Shown piece by piece: positions 60,780 to 64,000 of a DNA stretch of 64,000 nt. A program made the position numbers and the translations under genes. This stretch comes from Acidobacteriota bacterium. GTDB lineage: Bacteria; Acidobacteriota; Vicinamibacteria; Vicinamibacterales; UBA2999. Location of the stretch: contig VFZN01000005.1 in NCBI GenBank assembly GCA_016871195.1, positions 124,001 through 188,000 of the forward strand, in the 5' to 3' direction. The notes under the pieces were generated by a model that made no database searches, was not told the DNA's origin, and was given only the letters and a program-made list of their open reading frames with translations. Numbering within the stretch: the first letter of the stretch is position 1; each line of letters begins with the position of its first letter.

Positions 60780-62084
60780 GTGCGACGCTATGCCACTCCC
60801 CTGCTGGTGGGGCTGAGTCTGCTGCTGGCCCTCGCCGTGGCGTATAGCACCATCACCGCCGATCGCGCGTTCGTGCGGTTGGTGGCGGCGGGCGACGACG
60901 CCGTTCAGCGTGGAGAACAGGCCGAGGCTCTCGAGGCCTACAGCGGGGCGCTGGCCCTGCTGCCCGAGGCGGTGGCACCGTACCTCAAGCGGGCCCGCCT
61001 CTATCAGTCCACGGGACAAGCCGACCTTGCGCTGCGCGATCTGCGACGCGCCGCCGAACTCGACCCCCTGGCGACACGCCCGGTCGAGTGGCTTGGCGAC
61101 TGGCACCTGGCCAACGAACGTGCCGTCCGTGCCGTCGACTATTACCGCAAGGCCACCGCGATCGAGGACCGCAATGAGCGCCTGTACATCAAGCTGGCCT
61201 CGGCGCATCTGCAGTCCGAGCGGCCCGACGAGGCCCTCGCGGCCATCGACCGGGCGCTGGCCCTGCAGCCGGCATCGGCTGAGGCCCGCTACGTCAAGAC
61301 GCTCGTGCTGCTGGCGCGCGGCCAGGACCTCGACGCTCTCGCCGCCCTCGAAGATCTGGCGAGCGTGCAGCCCGGTCACACCCCGACCCGAGAGGCGCTG
61401 GCCGCCGTGTCCGAATCGCTCGGCGACTATCGCCGCGCCGTCGACGAGTTGTCGGCCCTGAGCGTGCTTGAACCCGAACGGCCTTCGCGCGCTGTGGCCG
61501 TCGCCCTCGCCATGACGCGGGTCGGTCGCGAGGCCGACGCCCTCGACGTGCTCGAGCGCGCCCGCGACCGGTTTCCGTCCGACGCCGACGTGCTGACGAC
61601 GCTCGGCCACGCCTGGCTCGTCCGCGCCGAGCGCACGGCTGACCGGGAGGCCCTGCAGAAGGCCTCAACGTTTGTCGCCCTGGCCACGACCCAGCCATCG
61701 CCCTCAAGTGTGGCGCTGAGTGATCTGGGGCGCATCCGTCAGTTGCAGGGGGACCTCGATGGAGCCGCGGCTTCGTTGGAGCGCGCCATCGCCACGTCGC
61801 CGGTAACCCCGGACGCCTACCTGCGGCTGGCCACCGTGCGCGAGCGCCAGAAAGAATCGGCCGCGGCGCGCGGCGCCCTTGAGGCGTATGCCGCCCTGGT
61901 CGGCGACCGCGCCCCCCTCGTGCAGGTATCACTTCGGCTGACGGAACTCTGCCTCGCCCTCGGTGACCTGCCAGGGGCACGCAAGTGGTTTGACCGGGCC
62001 CAGTCCGAGTCGGCGGCGTCCCCCTCAACCGAGACCGACGCACGACTTACGAGTCTTCGATCCCGCGTGGCCCTCGCACCTTGA
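60780..62084 (+). CDS. Membrane-anchored or exported TPR protein
   Basis: 434 residues. A hydrophobic N-terminus (TPLLVGLSLLLALAVAYSTI) is followed by a string of TPR units through the whole chain, for example AVAPYLKRARLYQSTGQADL, LYIKLASAHLQSERPDEALA and AVAVALAMTRVGREADALDV. TPR arrays bind partner proteins; no enzyme domain is attached. GTG 60780 sits 6 nt after TAGGAT. The last 38 nt overlap the convergent regulator gene. Confidence 0.85.
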   Translation: MRRYATPLLVGLSLLLALAVAYSTITADRAFVRLVAAGDDAVQRGEQAEALEAYSGALALLPEAVAPYLKRARLYQSTGQADLALRDLRRAAELDPLATRPVEWLGDWHLANERAVRAVDYYRKATAIEDRNERLYIKLASAHLQSERPDEALAAIDRALALQPASAEARYVKTLVLLARGQDLDALAALEDLASVQPGHTPTREALAAVSESLGDYRRAVDELSALSVLEPERPSRAVAVALAMTRVGREADALDVLERARDRFPSDADVLTTLGHAWLVRAERTADREALQKASTFVALATTQPSPSSVALSDLGRIRQLQGDLDGAAASLERAIATSPVTPDAYLRLATVRERQKESAAARGALEAYAALVGDRAPLVQVSLRLTELCLALGDLPGARKWFDRAQSESAASPSTETDARLTSLRSRVALAP

Positions 62085-64000
62085 GCCGAATCATCATCTT
62101 CGCTAGGCCCTGACGCGTGATGCCCAGTTCGCTGGCCGCCTGACTGATGCGCCCGTCGGCGCGCATCAGCGCCGCCTCAATCCAGCGGCGCTCAAACGCA
62201 GCACGGGCCTCGACCAGCCCAGTCTGACCTGCGGCCCCCCCTGCGATCGGATCGCCAAGCGCCGGCGGTAGACACTCGGGCCCCACCAGTGTCACGCCGT
62301 CGGCCACCACCATGGTCATGGCCAGCACGTTCTGCAGTTCGCGGATGTTGCCCGGCCAGTGATACTGCTGCAGCGTCGCGATCGTCGCCGGCGCCAGCAC
62401 GCTTCTCGATCCGGTACGTTTCAGCAGCGCCGCCCATAGATGTTCCACCAGCAGGGGCAGGTCGTTGAGCCGCTCGCGCAGCGGCGGCATCGGCAGGTGA
62501 ATCACCTCGAGCCTGAAGCGCAGGTCGGCCCTGAACCGGCCGGCCGCCACGGCATCACGCAGGGGGCGGTTGCAGGCCGCCACGATGCGGACATCGACTT
62601 TCCGCACCTGCGACTCGCCGACCCTGCGCACTTCGTGTTCCTGCAGCACCCGCAGGAGCGTGGCCTGCACGCGCAACGACAGCTCGCTCACCTCATCGAG
62701 GAAGACCGTGCCGCCGTTTGCCGATTCGAAGATGCCTGCCCGGTCGGCCTGCGCCCCTGTGTATGCGCCACGCACACAACCGAACAGCTCGCTCTCCGCG
62801 AGTTCGTCGGTGAGCCCGGCACAATTGACGGCGACGAACCGTCGGTCGCGACGCGCACTCTGCCGATGCAGCGCCCGCGCCACCAGTTCCTTGCCCGTGC
62901 CGCTTTCGCCCTCGATCAGCACAGGGAACGGCGAGACCGCTGCCTGCGCGATGGCCAGGCGCACCCGTCGCATGGCGGCACTGTCGCCCACCAGGTCGTC
63001 GGCGCCCGACACCGGTCCGGTCGCCCCTGCCGCCACGGCCACCAGGGGCGCCAGCACCAGCCCACCGGCCTCGAGCAGGGCCTCTGCATCGGCGATGCGT
63101 ACGTCGGGATCCACATCCCAACACGCCGCGAGGATGCCGACCAGCGCCTCGCCCACGTGGAGCGGCAGGCAGCACTCGACCGCGATGCCGTGCCGTCCGC
63201 GATAACGCACCCGACTGCGCACGGCCTCTCGCAACCGCACCGACGGAGCCCACGCCCGCCCCCCCTCAGCACCGATCGGCGACGCCTCTCGACTCAGGCT
63301 GACGGGAATGACCCAGGCGGCATCGGCACGCAGCCGCTCGCACAGGAAGCACAACTGCCTCGCAATGCCTTCCACCGGGTCGGACACCAGGTGACTCATC
63401 CGCAGCATGCCCAGCACATCATCGGCCACGAGGCGCGGCACCTCGTCAGGCGGCGCCGACGCCTCGACGGCCCGGGCTTCCCAGACACGGCCCCGCCGCC
63501 GCAAGACGTCACCGAGCGCGCGCAGCGCAGGCTGTGCGGCTCCCGGCGAGGGCGCCAGCATGTGCTCCCAACGTGCGACGGCTTCGGCCACTTCGAGCGC
63601 GACGACCGACGATGACTCGGCAGAGGGCGAGGGAGGCTTCGAGGCCGCGCCTTCGGCCACCGCGAGGGGCAGAGAAACGAGCGGCACAGCAGCCTGATAG
63701 GGTCCATCGACGAGGGAAATGATCAGGTGCGGCAGTGCACTGCCCGAGGCCAGCCACTGCAGCCCTGCGGCCACGGCCGCCGAGACGGGACGAGTACGGA
63801 CGAGCACCGCCAGCGTGGGAATGCCGGCGTCGCGCACAGCGGGCCGGCGATGGCGCTCGACGAACCCGGCAAACTGCGCGTCGGTCTGCACGACATACCC
63901 GAAGTCGACCAGCACCCGCGTCGCCGTACGGATCAGCGCACGGTGGGCCTGCGGCCCCGGACACGGCAGCAGCACCTCGCGCGGGGCACCCGATCGCGCA
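62047..64000 (-). CDS. Sigma-54-dependent transcriptional activator, N-terminus cut by window edge
   Basis: At least 643 residues to GTG 63975, and the frame stays open to the window end, so the true start may lie outside. An N-terminal region of unknown type (about 1-180) is followed by a GAF-like domain (about 200-310). The AAA+ domain comes next: Walker A LIEGESGTGKELVARAL, Walker B GGTVFLDEVSEL and sensor ACNRPLRDAVAAGRFRADL. The sigma-54 contact loop reads GAYTGA instead of GAFTGA. A Fis-type HTH (GRISQAASELGITRQGLAKM) ends the protein. It has no receiver domain, so it probably senses a ligand through GAF. Confidence 0.9.
   Translation of the reverse strand, partial: ARSGAPREVLLPCPGPQAHRALIRTATRVLVDFGYVVQTDAQFAGFVERHRRPAVRDAGIPTLAVLVRTRPVSAAVAAGLQWLASGSALPHLIISLVDGPYQAAVPLVSLPLAVAEGAASKPPSPSAESSSVVALEVAEAVARWEHMLAPSPGAAQPALRALGDVLRRRGRVWEARAVEASAPPDEVPRLVADDVLGMLRMSHLVSDPVEGIARQLCFLCERLRADAAWVIPVSLSREASPIGAEGGRAWAPSVRLREAVRSRVRYRGRHGIAVECCLPLHVGEALVGILAACWDVDPDVRIADAEALLEAGGLVLAPLVAVAAGATGPVSGADDLVGDSAAMRRVRLAIAQAAVSPFPVLIEGESGTGKELVARALHRQSARRDRRFVAVNCAGLTDELAESELFGCVRGAYTGAQADRAGIFESANGGTVFLDEVSELSLRVQATLLRVLQEHEVRRVGESQVRKVDVRIVAACNRPLRDAVAAGRFRADLRFRLEVIHLPMPPLRERLNDLPLLVEHLWAALLKRTGSRSVLAPATIATLQQYHWPGNIRELQNVLAMTMVVADGVTLVGPECLPPALGDPIAGGAAGQTGLVEARAAFERRWIEAALMRADGRISQAASELGITRQGLAKMMIRLKVRGPRGIEDS

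Overview
The window is a dense, GC-rich bacterial chromosome segment. It holds about 58 protein genes, two tRNA genes, no rRNA, no CRISPR array, no insertion sequence and no sign of a prophage. Gene content (an HspR-CbpA-ClpB-FtsH heat-shock operon, RNase J, SpoIVB-type S55 protein, LexA, DUF3467, TerC, succinyl-CoA:acetoacetate CoA-transferase) and base composition suggest a member of the Acidobacteriota, perhaps a Vicinamibacteria relative. That placement is inference; no rRNA marker is present.

Layout. 1-384: start of a membrane protein cut by the window edge. 424-4236: very large NtrY-like sensor kinase. 4233-6829 (minus): tsaB-rimI-psd-pssA, translationally coupled. 6887-16400: mutS, a membrane TPR protein, tRNA-Arg, apt, a flippase-like protein, tRNA-Pro, surE, nfeD-SPFH, a RidA protein, truA, a cytochrome c remnant and a small zinc-ribbon protein. 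16441-18155: WYL regulator and TerC. 18229-24075: hspR-cbpA-clpB-ftsH behind a palindromic operator. 24072-25696: CDGSH protein and rho. 25835-27502: ArnT-like glycosyltransferase. 27506-33876 (minus): exported protein-recG-rsmD-coaD-aminotransferase-FAD oxidase. 33993-42436: lexA-DUF3467-nth-rsmA-rnj-ftsK-amidase. 42448-46987 (minus): small membrane protein, pepA, then scoA-scoB-atoE. 47061-55175 (minus): trp leader peptide, attenuator, aroDE, trpE-G-D-C-F-B-A. 55228-59280: secreted S55 protein and a beta-propeller-like partner. 59287-60743 (minus): ECF sigma factor and anti-sigma factor. 60780-64000: TPR protein and a sigma-54 type regulator that runs off the edge.

The strongest find is a complete transcription attenuator in front of the tryptophan operon. 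A 36-residue leader peptide with four consecutive Trp codons (55065-55175) is followed by a perfect 10-bp Rho-independent terminator (54991-55025), and a competing antiterminator pairing is available. The operon it controls starts with a fused 3-dehydroquinate dehydratase/shikimate dehydrogenase, so a common aromatic step appears to be placed under tryptophan control.

Other recurrent features are: many genes whose start codon lies 6-9 nt after a -10-like hexamer with no Shine-Dalgarno sequence, implying leaderless mRNAs; several convergent gene pairs whose stop codons interlock in a CTAG or TTAG tetramer; and ATGA or TGATG translational coupling within operons.
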